A DNA stretch of 64,000 nucleotides, taken from NCBI RefSeq assembly GCF_023006505.1, contig NZ_JALBGV010000011.1:53763-117762 (forward strand), written 5' to 3'. Position numbers and translations under genes: made by a program. Positions 12,001-17,248 of this stretch are shown here, one piece after another; positions within the stretch are counted from its first letter, which is position 1, and every line of letters begins with the position of its first letter. Below the pieces are notes generated by a model, which made no database searches, was not told the origin of the DNA, and worked only from the letters and a program-made list of their open reading frames with translations. The stretch is from Neorhizobium sp. SHOUNA12A (GTDB lineage: Bacteria; Pseudomonadota; Alphaproteobacteria; Rhizobiales; Rhizobiaceae).

Positions 12001-13232
12001 TTGGCGTCGGCACCCCAGGAAATGCCAAGAGCTGCCGAACTGACGAGGCTCTCGTGCGGTTCTCCCTCGTCATTGCCGTTCGAGAGATCGTCCTCGTTCA
12101 CCGAATCGAGCTTCACTGGACCGCTGATCGACGGACCGTCGTCGGCGATATCGATCATGAACGAACCGGTGGATGCGTCGCCGTCCTTGTCGGTAACCGT
12201 GAACGAGAAGTTCAACCGCAGAATATCGTCGGTGCTGACCTCGTTGCCATCCGGATGATCAAGCGGCTGGGACTGCGTGAAGGTGAAATCACCGGTGACC
12301 GCATTCGTGACGTGGAACGTGAATACCGCGGTGGTAACATCGCCAACCGTGATCGTCCCGGTGACCGTCAGGCCGTCCGGAGATGTCGTGACGGTGACCG
12401 GATGGCCGCCCGAGAACAGCGCCTCCGAGGCGCCAGGGGTCGGGCTCGGTCCCTCGTTCATGTTGTTGGCGTTGTTGAAATTGACCGAAGTCACAATTCC
12501 AAAGTCGTCGCCGCCGTCGAACTGCAGCACGCCGGTGATGGTCTCGTTACCGGAGATACCGTCAACGAGCACCGATTCGGTGAGAGCGAACGGCGTCGAC
12601 ATATTGATAGCAATCGGCTGATCGTCTGCGCCCGTCTGGGCGTCAAGCCCTCCGCCGCCACCAAAGTCCGTGTCGCCGAGCAGGGAGGCCAGCTGAATGG
12701 GGCCGTTCTGGTTCCCCTGGATCGAGTCTTCGAACTGAGCGCCGGAGCTGTCGGGGCGGCCGCTTGCGCTATAGGATCCATCGGGGCCGGCCGCGACGTT
12801 GATGCCGCTGTCTTCCAGCGCTGCGAAAAGCACCTGCTGGGGAACCTCGACTTCGCCGATCAGCATCGTCGGGATCTTGGTGGCGCCGTTGAGGATGACA
12901 ATCTCGGTGCCGTCCGCCTGGACCAGGATCAGGTTGGCGCCGTCGACGTGGACATCGTCAATCGCAACGTTTGCCGCCAGGTGAACGATGTTGTTGGCAT
13001 CCGGGGTCACTTCCGCGGCCGGAGCTGCAGGAGGAGCCACCGGCGCGTTCGGATCCGTCGGGACGCGGCCCGTCGTCGGAGTGCGGCCATCACCGGCCTG
13101 CGCCACCTGGATCTCGTGCTCGATCGGAGAAGGTGTCGAGGAGGATGCAATTTCCTCCTGGATATCCGACGAGAAATTCTCAGTCAGATTTTCTTCCGAG
13201 ATGTTCGACAGGCGCGGATCTTCAACGGACAT
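1..13232 (-). CDS. Giant RTX/VCBS/cadherin-like surface protein, C-terminus cut by window edge
   Basis: One frame stays open from an ATG at 13232 to the left edge (at least 4,410 codons). I read it in frame near 11.2, 8.4, 6.7, 4.5 and 0.05 kb. It has no signal peptide, as expected for a type I secretion substrate. After a Pro/Ala-rich N-terminus of about 200 residues come about fourteen modules separated by DDDTP/DDxP-like junctions every 440-510 bp (near 12125, 11655, 11215, 10770, 10265, 9760, 9285, 8780, 8275, 7785, 7285, 6840, 6405 and 5640). An RTX nonapeptide block (GGxGND type, about residues 2735-3268) follows, then further VCBS/cadherin-like and dystroglycan-type modules. The likely role is a calcium-stabilised adhesin or biofilm matrix protein; toxin activity is not indicated. 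The start has GGGGG about 10 bases upstream. The secretion signal should lie beyond the window. Confidence 0.9.
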   Translation of the reverse strand, partial: MSVEDPRLSNISEENLTENFSSDIQEEIASSSTPSPIEHEIQVAQAGDGRTPTTGRVPTDPNAPVAPPAAPAAEVTPDANNIVHLAANVAIDDVHVDGANLILVQADGTEIVILNGATKIPTMLIGEVEVPQQVLFAALEDSGINVAAGPDGSYSASGRPDSSGAQFEDSIQGNQNGPIQLASLLGDTDFGGGGGLDAQTGADDQPIAINMSTPFALTESVLVDGISGNETITGVLQFDGGDDFGIVTSVNFNNANNMNEGPSPTPGASEALFSGGHPVTVTTSPDGLTVTGTITVGDVTTAVFTFHVTNAVTGDFTFTQSQPLDHPDGNEVSTDDILRLNFSFTVTDKDGDASTGSFMIDIADDGPSISGPVKLDSVNEDDLSNGNDEGEPHESLVSSAALGISWGADANVKDESEGDTFGRSIAFNSDGLPQNLTSGGVGIVYGEATVSANGMVTITAYKGVEGPAVFTVTLDPTSEHGTATFELKGPLDHASDSDALPLTFNYTATDADGDSQTGSFSVTVDDDIPVIGENSLVQLDDDALTGGNPAGNGDDADSVNATGVLAHSYGADGAGSVLWIGSGLTLPEGFTATPSEDGKVMTIYQGERAVVSITITDTVTGAYEVTQLAPINHPQGTIPGTEDNVQFTISYQVTDKDGDAAATPGTLTINVDDDIPTIGENSLVQLDDDALTGGNPAGNGDDADSVNATGVLAHAYGADGAGSVLWIGSGLTLPEGFTATPSEDGKVMTIYQGERAVVSITITDTVTGAYEVTQLAPINHPQGTIPGTEDNVQFTISYQVTDKDGDAAATPGTLTINVDDDTPVSKGVVTASTVLDDEAQGNGNSGTSWLGDVSPNTNTMTGAAGALFTAGADGMKSVAISGPAFSVIYIDENGFAHKESVSWGAEGVVGANGSTTFTATGSVSGQTAAVLTINADGSYSVTLNAPVAHDEALPASEENKTLSFNFTVTDGDGDQAIGTLKVDVNDDTPTPVLSFVSGSATLDDEAQSEFTPANLGGTNDAFSDVKIVTGGAGTLFKMGADGLGTLAVNLPGFSVVYKDGNGFAQTESVSWSGGVRGADGVTTYTATSANYPAGTPAAILMIKADGSYSFTLGAPVAHDFSLPGVEDDKTLRFGYLVTDGDGDQAVGALTIQVNDDTPKAYVVTSATVLDDDGFAGGNAGGIGDVANANSATGAAGALFTAGADGVKSVTLNNPAFSVVYEEGGFAKTESVDWSNGVKGANGSTTFTATGHVSGQTAAVLVVNADGSYSFTAGAPIVHPTAGTTEENKTLSIGFTVTDGDGDKATGTLKINVNDDTPVSQGTVTASRVLDDEAQSEFTPVNNGGPGDVTPNYSTVSGGAGALFTAGADGVKSVALVGPAFDVVYKDAQGFAKTEAVSWSGGVVGSDGTTTFTATSANYPVGTPAAVLVIKADGSYTLTLGAPVAHDTVSTSEDNKSLSFDFTVTDGDGDKAGGTLKVEIDDDTPVSKSTVTASRVLDDEAQSEFTPANNGGLFDTNPNYSTVSGGAGALFTAGADGVKSVALAGPAFDVIYKDAQGFAKTEAVSWSGGVVGSDGTTTFTATSANYPAGTPAAVLVIKADGSYTFTLGAPVAHDFSLPGIEDDKTLSFNFTVTDGDGDKATGTLKVEIDDDTPVSQIIVTASRILDDEAQSEFTPANNGGFNDANPNYSTVSGGAGALFTAGADGVKSVAISGPAFDVIYKDAQGFAKTEAVSWSGGVVGSDGTTTFTATSANYPAGTPAAVLVIKTDGSYTFTLGAPVAHDFSLPGVEDDKTLSFNFTVTDGDGDKAGGALIIQVNDDTPVSKGVVTSTTVLDDDGFAGGNAGGTGDVANANSATGAAGALFTAGADGVKSVTLNSSTTFSAIYTDAQGIAHSESVHWSAGTPGANGATIWTATGVISHATVATLVINADGSYNFTTSAPLAHPASGTTEENLSLTFSYTVTDGDGDKATGSLKVNVNDDTPQITGTNTLVQIDEDALAHGNPNGNGDDIDATALTGVLTHASGADGTASVLWSTAGVTLPSGFWFSVSTDGTVMTITQDKGGTYVPVVTLTITDTATGAYSVAQVAPINHPQGTIPGFEDNVQFTVSYDVTDGDGDSVRGTISVNVDDDTPTVETNAVIQLDDDMLTGGNPGGVGDDVESQVLTGTLANHGGADGTASVLWAPNGLTLPNGFWYDLSADSKTMTITQLQNGSYVNVFQVTITDTATGAYKVEPLNPVAHGVAGSEDNAQVSFQYRVTDGDGDVATGTLTVNIDDDTPVSTGVIGTGAITESGAGGSISGELAALVSPGADGIGRYSVETTDLSSSLTSLTSGGVALTYSVVGNALVAKAGTATIFTFSVDPATGHYTFTQTGPLDHTDSVVIDGVSIPAAALDVAGSHAAVADVGGNDLAFVGHMPDGDAIIRVSNDGNSAVTWTLHNDAGGADSVLQIPAHTTWYVNVGNVANQTKFGLDGVGSPNGSTTVNNGHSITFTDGDGSLALDLSSAVTVTDGDGDSVALHDQLIVTVTDSVPTAGPNAIGTVEEGGTETITAALTGLSWGADAGSARTLSFTGSVATTDQNGVSVTALSSNGHPVTIDVINDVLTGFIGSTNPPAAGDIVFTASLNVATGAYSFSLLQPLDHTAPNATSQYLDLALGFTATDTDGDAAASTVTVRVDAAGSIDSINYSSLSTSVFVNLDNVAHMVGSQTVAADTATDGASVIDKVVGIDSVSGIVDALGGAGNDVLIGGGEANKLTGNGANDYLDGGLGADVLDGGEGNDTFVLGADVTGSGTRNIQLGDGSLLAVNIAGLAGTADKVVGGAGNDTIILERDGKSGFVADYSTAPGYLSGVEKIVGTDGNDVILLAAGSTADGGPITIEGGDGNDILGGSNSADIINGGTGNDLISGLGGNDILKGGAGNDEIWGGAGDDTIDGGDNTDNITGGLGNDTINGGAGGDTFNYTVGDGVDTINDDSGMDLLIANGSANVEQSVVSVTATGFTLDVDGDGIVDVTTSSVESVILNQMGGADTITLRSLDNAETITIEGNSNLLQIHGSGLPSISGISTSAVRIEANGGNDVINASGLDASVSLTVDGGAGSDTITGSAGADIIRGGAGNDTIIYKVGSAADVIDGGTETGSIFPDYDVLKIAGDAEGRTFTIGKSTLADPQNVAPADDRPDVLVTYSGTGGTTVRADEIEGIEITLHAGGGTINVGDLSGTAIAPSTIVITGGTGDDVINLAGLAGTKVVVTDADDTTGGDVDTMILAGKWADYDIVRASDGTFSFSLGGTVVATAKNIEQFTFAGENNGNGGTVQAIELVNDAPHAIADTNAGDPVIEAGGIANGTAGDASATGNVLTNDTDADIFDTRTVTSIQFAGGGLTAVPGNNGDVTVAGTYGTLTIHADGSYAYALDNNDADTQALVQNTHASEVFTYGMKDAHGLTSTASLTIAITGTNDATVIDLNGAAGGNGAATNATEQTPQQFAWQASLADVDSSTLQSMTVTLAHNLDGASETLFLNATATAAAVGLNVGYNSTTGVLSVTGLASIATYETILKNIVYQDNSDNPDTSIDRTLTVVVNDGVSDSAPQVATVHMIAINDAPVLAGTLTGVVAEGGSHVLTFAELGYTDPDDVDGGVVFQVSVSGETHGVISNGGASATSFTAAELKAGLITYTHDGSEGPTASFSVKVEDGNEDNSAPGTGTFNFTVTPVNDAPVAHDDVYFIDEDTTLSGVNVLTNDTDAEGDTLIRVGNITVGGNPAASASLETGGALTYHAEANESGYSVIGYTVSDGNLTSQGTITVNIRPIADAATISGSGSGSEDGAAAIGLNIALGDTDHSEKVTRVELSGFPDGATFNQGSLQGGVWVIENAAGVVTTGLTMTPPANYNGNFTLNVAATVLDSAMLSDGLHTDTAVSTGSIEVAITAVNDVPVLVQPIADQSIAEEGTISFQVPAGTFSDIDSALTYTATLGDGSALPAWLHFDAGTGTFSGVAPLNYNGSFDVKVTATDGLNDVSDTFNIAVTPVNDTPTPHNDVFFVDEDHTLSGVNTLANDTDVDGDTLHPTAATITSGPTGSGLLYSNGDLVYTPHANASGITTIQYTVSDGSGAANATASATITVNIRPVADTATISGSGLGAEDAAANIALNIALGDTDGSEKVTRVELSGFPAGATFSQGALEGAVWVITDTAGVNTSGLTMTPPHDFAGNFDLNVAATVLDSATLTDGLHTDTLVSTGSIGVAITAVDDAPVLANAIADQSIPEEGTISFQVPGDTFSDVDSTLTYTATLGDGSALPAWLHFDPSTGTFSGDAPLNYNGSFDVKVTATDGLNSVSDTFNIAVTPVNDAAVLTPVTVNLTETNAVLTSGGTLTISDVDSPETFVAQTNAAGSNGYGKFTINTNGTWTYATNTAHDEF
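211..2112 (-). repeat. Two 951-bp tandem modules within the giant protein gene
   Basis: Positions 211-1161 and 1162-2112 are homologous along their length with a period of 951 bp (317 residues). Each codes for a VCBS/cadherin-like part followed by a dystroglycan-type part with a QSI.EEGTISFQVP-like stretch and a LPAWLHFD motif. The copies differ at many positions, so the duplication is older than the 441-bp one at 10.8-11.7 kb. Confidence 0.8.
3430..5030 (-). repeat. RTX calcium-binding nonapeptide repeats in the giant protein
   Basis: The frame codes for repeated GGxGNDxI/L units, densest at about 4340-5030 (for example GGTGNDLISGLGGND near 4500) and sparser down to 3430. Such repeats form parallel beta-rolls that bind calcium once outside the cell. 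The block lies inside the protein, with more than 1,000 further residues towards the C-terminus. In many RTX proteins the block lies close to the C-terminal secretion signal. Confidence 0.85.
7785..10770 (-). repeat. Array of six about 500-bp modules in the giant protein gene
   Basis: Six consecutive units of about 475-505 bp (about 158-168 residues) each hold a DGSYTFTLGAP-like strand and a VLDDEAQ/VLDDDGFAG junction. The stretches at about 7895-8183, 8399-8690 and 8900-9184 are nearly identical at the nucleotide level, including synonymous sites. This points to recent duplication or gene conversion. Confidence 0.8.
10779..11660 (-). repeat. Near-perfect 441-bp tandem duplication in the giant protein gene
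   Basis: Positions 10779-11219 and 11220-11660 are two in-frame copies (147 residues each) that differ at only a few bases over most of their length. The sequence runs from a LTINVDDD-like strand through the next module. The identity at silent positions marks this as the youngest duplication in the gene and a likely site of length change. Confidence 0.85.
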
Positions 13233-13795
13233 GACTCTAACCCCCAATAAAAACTGTGCCGCAATCAACTCCGCGCCCAAATATAAAGCAAGAGTTCCTT
13301 AACCTTCGGGATATAGCCGGTTATGTGCGGGGAAAGGAATTGTTGACGGAAGGTTAACTGGCGTGCCGGGAGACGTATTAAAGCCACACATCTTGCCCCT
13401 ACCGGGCTAAAAACATGGTTTCCAAACGGTATCTTGGATGATTGCTACAGGCATACGCTCGACCTGATCGGGCTAGGGCCGTCTCAGGCAACCGATTCAC
13501 CAACGGGAAGAGGGTTGATTCGGCCCGCAATTTTGCCTTGGCCGGTGGCGGATAGACCCAATCAGATTGAGTGTTGGATAAGCCAAGCAAGCTATAACGC
13601 GATGATTTTACTGGCTGGCATGCGAGGTCTGCTTTGGCAGACCCGCGGACTCGCTGCCGGAAACGATGATTGTTCGGTCATTCAAGCAACTTTCGTAAGA
13701 AGCCGAGCAATCCGCAAACTATACTATATTAAATTTTAATAAAATTTGTATCATCTCTCTCGGACTCCGGCCTCACCGGATCAGCAAGCTGCGGT
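13233..13795. other. Intergenic region upstream of the giant protein gene
   Basis: This 563-bp gap separates the end of the GT-C gene from the start of the giant protein gene, both on the minus strand. I see no convincing gene in it. It holds a perfect 9-bp inverted repeat at 13299-13357, listed separately, and an AT-rich stretch near 13725-13750 just beyond the GT-C gene. No clear consensus -35/-10 pair was found. Confidence 0.6.
13299..13357. promoter_or_regulatory. 9-bp inverted repeat upstream of the giant protein gene (possible operator)
   Basis: TTAACCTTC at 13299-13307 and GAAGGTTAA at 13349-13357 are perfect inverted copies separated by 41 bp. They lie 67-125 bp upstream of the start codon at 13232, where a promoter would be expected. 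The spacing suits a regulator binding two half-sites four turns apart. No family can be assigned from sequence alone. Confidence 0.35.
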
Positions 13796-15439
13796 TTATG
13801 CTTTCGGGCCGAACCGCAAATTGCGGCATTCAGCAAGATGGTGGCCGCTGAGCGAGATATCGGCATCCTCCCGGTAGCCGGAGACATCCGCACCAATTCC
13901 CGCATTCGCCAAGGCGCAGCCGGCTTTTGGAGGATTGAGGGTCCAGAAGGCAGAAAGGCCGGACGCGACATCCTCGGCGAAATACGGATAGATCCTGCGG
14001 TTTCCGACCTGGGCATAATTCGAACGCCCGAACAGCCCCAGGCTCGCGGCGCCGACACCCTCCAGTTTCTGTTTGATCCGCAGCATGCCGTCCCTGACCG
14101 GCGGCTGAACCTCCAGGGCGCTCCGTCTTTCCTCTCCGTTATTGAGGTATCGCAGGACTGCCCAGAATTCCGAAGGCCCGTTCGTCATGAGGACGGCGTC
14201 TGTCGGAGACTGTGCCTCCCATGCGGCTATGATCTCGCGATATCCTCGCTTTTCGAATTTCAGGGTGTAGTTCAGGCCACCGGCCAACATCAGGAGAACA
14301 ACGGCCGAGACGACAATCCGCTGTGCGATGGCATGCGCCTTGAAAACCGCATCGGCGTAAAGCGCAAGCGAGATTGCCAGAAAAGGCAGGAAGAGCCCCA
14401 GCGTCCGGTAGATGAAGACCGGCTTGAAGAACAGCGAGATGGCGAGCAGCACCGCTAGCGGCAACAGGACCAGGAGACCGCCGATCCAACGGGCCCGGGG
14501 TTCGGAAAGCGGCAGGAGTGTCACCAGCGGCAGCATCAGGAAGCCCGCAACGGTCGGCCACGGAAACTCCAGGCCGAGAAGCGTCAGCGTCAGATGGATG
14601 CCGATCGCCGGCAGATCGAAACCGGCTATACCCTCCGTCTGCCGGATTGCCCCGATCACCAGCGGATAGAGCGCGGCCAGCGCCACCACCACGTAGATCC
14701 CTATCAGGAATAGCAGATCCCGGCCGGGGGCGGCACGTCTAAGCCGGATCGCCGCATGCAGGAAGAGGAAGAAGGTCACGAAGAACCCGAGCCCGTGGGT
14801 GAGGGTTACGGCAAGCCCAAAGCAGAGCGCCGCGATGAGCCGCCCTCTCGACGCATGCCGATCTCTCACCATCGTCTGCAGCACGTACCAGAGGGCGATC
14901 TCCAATATGGCGAGCATCGGGTACATGCGGACATTTTCCGCAAAGAAAAGCTGGAGCGGCATTACGGCGAAGATGGCGCCTGCCCAGAGCGCGACGCTGC
15001 GGTCGTAAATGCGCCTGCAAGCCTCGTAGATCGCCGCGATGGCTGCAATGCTTAGAAGCGTGGAGTTGAGGATGTACCAGCGATCGCTGTCGCCGAACGC
15101 CGCCCATAAGTGCAGCTGGACATAATAGAGCGGTGGATGCGTGTCGAAGCGCAACGCCGCGAATAGAAGGTCGATCAGCGGGCTTTCGGCCAGTGCGACG
15201 GAAAACACCTCGTCCTCCCATAGCGAAGCGTCGAGGGTCAGGTTGAGAATTCGGAGCACTATGCCGGCAGCGATCAGCACGACGAGAAAGATCGGGATGT
15301 TACCCCATCTCCGTGTATCACCCGATACGCCCGATGACCTTCCGCCTCGCGGTGAGGATTTCTCAAGGTCGGCGGCAGCGTCCTTGCGCCTGATTGCCCT
15401 GTGATAAGCGGTTCGCACGGCGTCCATATTGGCGCTCAT
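13796..15439 (-). CDS. Membrane GT-C glycosyltransferase (GT39/ArnT-like)
   Basis: A 547-residue polytopic membrane protein with about ten hydrophobic segments. The first periplasmic loop carries the acidic pair in LWEDEVFS and a THPPLYY motif, hallmarks of lipid-phosphate-sugar-dependent GT-C enzymes such as dolichyl-phosphate-mannose mannosyltransferases and ArnT. It would transfer a sugar from a polyprenyl-phosphate donor to an acceptor on the periplasmic face. The start ATG at 15439 overlaps the stop of the GtrB-like gene in an ATGA arrangement, so the two are translationally coupled. The frame remains open up to 16522, but that upstream part lies inside the GtrB-like gene and is not coding. 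The acceptor could be EPS, LPS or protein. Confidence 0.85.
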   Translation of the reverse strand: MSANMDAVRTAYHRAIRRKDAAADLEKSSPRGGRSSGVSGDTRRWGNIPIFLVVLIAAGIVLRILNLTLDASLWEDEVFSVALAESPLIDLLFAALRFDTHPPLYYVQLHLWAAFGDSDRWYILNSTLLSIAAIAAIYEACRRIYDRSVALWAGAIFAVMPLQLFFAENVRMYPMLAILEIALWYVLQTMVRDRHASRGRLIAALCFGLAVTLTHGLGFFVTFFLFLHAAIRLRRAAPGRDLLFLIGIYVVVALAALYPLVIGAIRQTEGIAGFDLPAIGIHLTLTLLGLEFPWPTVAGFLMLPLVTLLPLSEPRARWIGGLLVLLPLAVLLAISLFFKPVFIYRTLGLFLPFLAISLALYADAVFKAHAIAQRIVVSAVVLLMLAGGLNYTLKFEKRGYREIIAAWEAQSPTDAVLMTNGPSEFWAVLRYLNNGEERRSALEVQPPVRDGMLRIKQKLEGVGAASLGLFGRSNYAQVGNRRIYPYFAEDVASGLSAFWTLNPPKAGCALANAGIGADVSGYREDADISLSGHHLAECRNLRFGPKA

Positions 15440-16464
15440 GTCGTGACACGCCGACGGCGGACTCTTGGACCGATCGAAACCAGATTGTCCTGCGGAGCCT
15501 GTGCGGCGGGGTTCTGGCGCACGATATAGATCGGTCGCTGCTTGATCTCGGCATAAACGCGTCCGAGATACTGGCCGAGTATACCGATACCGATCAGCTG
15601 GATGCCGCCGAGGAACAGCATGCTGACCAGCAGCGACGCATAACCGGGAACTTCGACACCAAAATACAGTGTCTTGAAGATGGTCAGCAGGCCGTAACCG
15701 AAGGACGCGAGCGAGATCGATGCCCCGACGTAGGTCCAGATCTCCAGCGGCACGCTCGAAAAGGAGGTGATCCCCTCCAGCGCGAAATTCCAAAGCCGCC
15801 AGCCGGAGAATTTCGACTGCCCCGCGATGCGCGGCTCCCGGACATATTCGACAACCGTCGTCTTGAAGCCCACCCAGGCAAACAGGCCCTTCATGAAACG
15901 GCGTCGTTCCGGAAGCTGTCTGAGGGCATCGATCACCTGGCGGTCTACCAGCCGGAAATCGCCGACATTGGACGGTATCTCCTGCGAGGCGATCAGATTG
16001 TGCAGCCGGTAGAACATCGAGGCGGTGTGGCGCTTGAGAAATCCGTCGCTTGAACGGTCGGCCCGCTTGGCCAGCACCACGTCGAAACCTTCGCGCCATT
16101 TCGCAATCAGCAAGGGGATGACGTGGGGAGGATCCTGCAGGTCGACATCGATCGGGATCGCGGCATCGCTCTGGCAGGCATCGAGCCCCGCCGTCATTGC
16201 CGCCTCCTTGCCGAAATTGCGCGACAGGTCGATAATCCGAATGCGCGGCTCGTCGTGCTGGGCCTCTGTCAGACGGTCGAGGGTGCGGTCCCGGCTCCCA
16301 TCGTTGATGAAGATGAATTCGAACAGGATACCGTCGTCGCGCAAAGGATCCAGGGCTTCCTGGGCCGCTTCGAGAAATGGCGCTATGGCCGCTTCTTCGT
16401 TGTGGACCGGAATGATCAGACTGATCGTCGATACGGGCCTGCTCTCGATTGGGCGCTTCGGCAT
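15436..16464 (-). CDS. GtrB-like polyprenyl-phosphate glycosyltransferase (GT2)
   Basis: A 342-residue GT2 enzyme with an N-terminal nucleotide-sugar fold (SLIIPVHNEE near residue 15, INDGSRDRT, DVDLQDPP) and two C-terminal membrane segments. This is the architecture of GtrB/DPM1 enzymes, which load a sugar from a nucleotide donor onto undecaprenyl phosphate in the cytoplasm. The start ATG at 16464 has GAGG upstream. It is followed, with a 4-bp overlap, by the GT-C gene that probably uses its product, and it is divergent from the GtrA-like flippase gene 220 bp away. Loading, flipping and transfer functions are therefore all present side by side. Confidence 0.88.
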   Translation of the reverse strand: MPKRPIESRPVSTISLIIPVHNEEAAIAPFLEAAQEALDPLRDDGILFEFIFINDGSRDRTLDRLTEAQHDEPRIRIIDLSRNFGKEAAMTAGLDACQSDAAIPIDVDLQDPPHVIPLLIAKWREGFDVVLAKRADRSSDGFLKRHTASMFYRLHNLIASQEIPSNVGDFRLVDRQVIDALRQLPERRRFMKGLFAWVGFKTTVVEYVREPRIAGQSKFSGWRLWNFALEGITSFSSVPLEIWTYVGASISLASFGYGLLTIFKTLYFGVEVPGYASLLVSMLFLGGIQLIGIGILGQYLGRVYAEIKQRPIYIVRQNPAAQAPQDNLVSIGPRVRRRRVTT

Positions 16465-16684
16465 CGCAGTCCTCGCGGGTTCGATGCGGCAATCCTAGGC
16501 CGACCTCTCCACCCTTGCCCACTTATGCTTTTGATGGAACCGCCTGTATCTCCGATACGGTCAGCCTTACGCCTTTTGGGCAGGATGATGGTGCGGTTAT
16601 CCGACGTGTATGGTCGTCTTGGGAAGATTTCGCCGGACTTCTCTGTCCACGAAATCATTCGCACTCCTGATTGGGCAGGGTCTG

Positions 16685-17248
16685 ATGATTGAACTAGCTA
16701 GATCAGCGGCCGGAACTCAACGCGGATCCGGAACGGCGGCGCTTGTTGGACAGATCTGGCGCTTTGCAACCGTTGGCGTCCTCGCGACGGCCGCCCATCT
16801 GACCATCTATTCCGTGCTGAGCGAACTTCTCGTTGTCGAGCCCCTGGCAGCCAACGCCATCGCCTTTGCCCTGGCATTCGGAATTTCTTTCACCGGACAA
16901 GCAGGATGGACCTTTCGGGACGACGCGGGTGGACGTTGGCTTACATCCGCCCGCCTGACGCGTTTTCTGGCTGCGAGTATCGCCGGGTTCGCCTTCAATA
17001 CGTCGATCGTCTTCGTGATCGTCACGTGGCTGGATTACCCAAGCATCTATGCCCTGCCCTTCATGGCGACCCTCGTCCCGGCCGCGCTTTTTCTTCTCAA
17101 CAAGTATTGGGTGTTCGGCAGCGCATCGGGCGCGGACAAGCTGGTTCCGACCGGACAACCGGAAAACGGCAAGCCGGTACATTTCGCAGCTTTGCAGGGA
17201 GACACCTCCAGATCAAAGGAGAAGGCCAATGCTCTTGACCGGATCTAG
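16685..17248 (+). CDS. GtrA-like small membrane flippase
   Basis: A 187-residue protein with four predicted membrane helices and the GtrA-family pattern: FATVGVLATAAH in helix 1 and a FLLNKYWVF ending after helix 4. GtrA proteins are thought to flip polyprenyl-phosphate-linked sugars. I chose ATG 16685 over an upstream in-frame start at 16610 because AGGG precedes it and the family alignment begins shortly after. The gene overlaps the following hydrolase gene by 20 bp. With the divergent GtrB-like and GT-C genes it completes a three-component sugar-modification set. Confidence 0.85.
   Translation: MIELARSAAGTQRGSGTAALVGQIWRFATVGVLATAAHLTIYSVLSELLVVEPLAANAIAFALAFGISFTGQAGWTFRDDAGGRWLTSARLTRFLAASIAGFAFNTSIVFVIVTWLDYPSIYALPFMATLVPAALFLLNKYWVFGSASGADKLVPTGQPENGKPVHFAALQGDTSRSKEKANALDRI

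Noticed and set aside
12..13250. Long plus-strand open frames at 12-2639, 2721-4055, 5127-7769, 7893-9278 and 10542-13250
   Set aside because: They are antisense to the giant adhesin gene. Their Arg/Asp/Gly/Val-rich, repetitive translations mirror the repeats on the other strand, they lack ribosome binding sites and they match no family.
13434..13739. A 101-residue plus-strand frame upstream of the adhesin gene
   Set aside because: Mixed composition, no ribosome binding site, no recognisable product and it would cross the probable regulatory region.
15440..16522. Extension of the GT-C frame upstream to 16522 (a 908-residue reading frame)
   Set aside because: The upstream part is an out-of-frame reading of the GtrB-like gene; the real start overlaps the GtrB stop.
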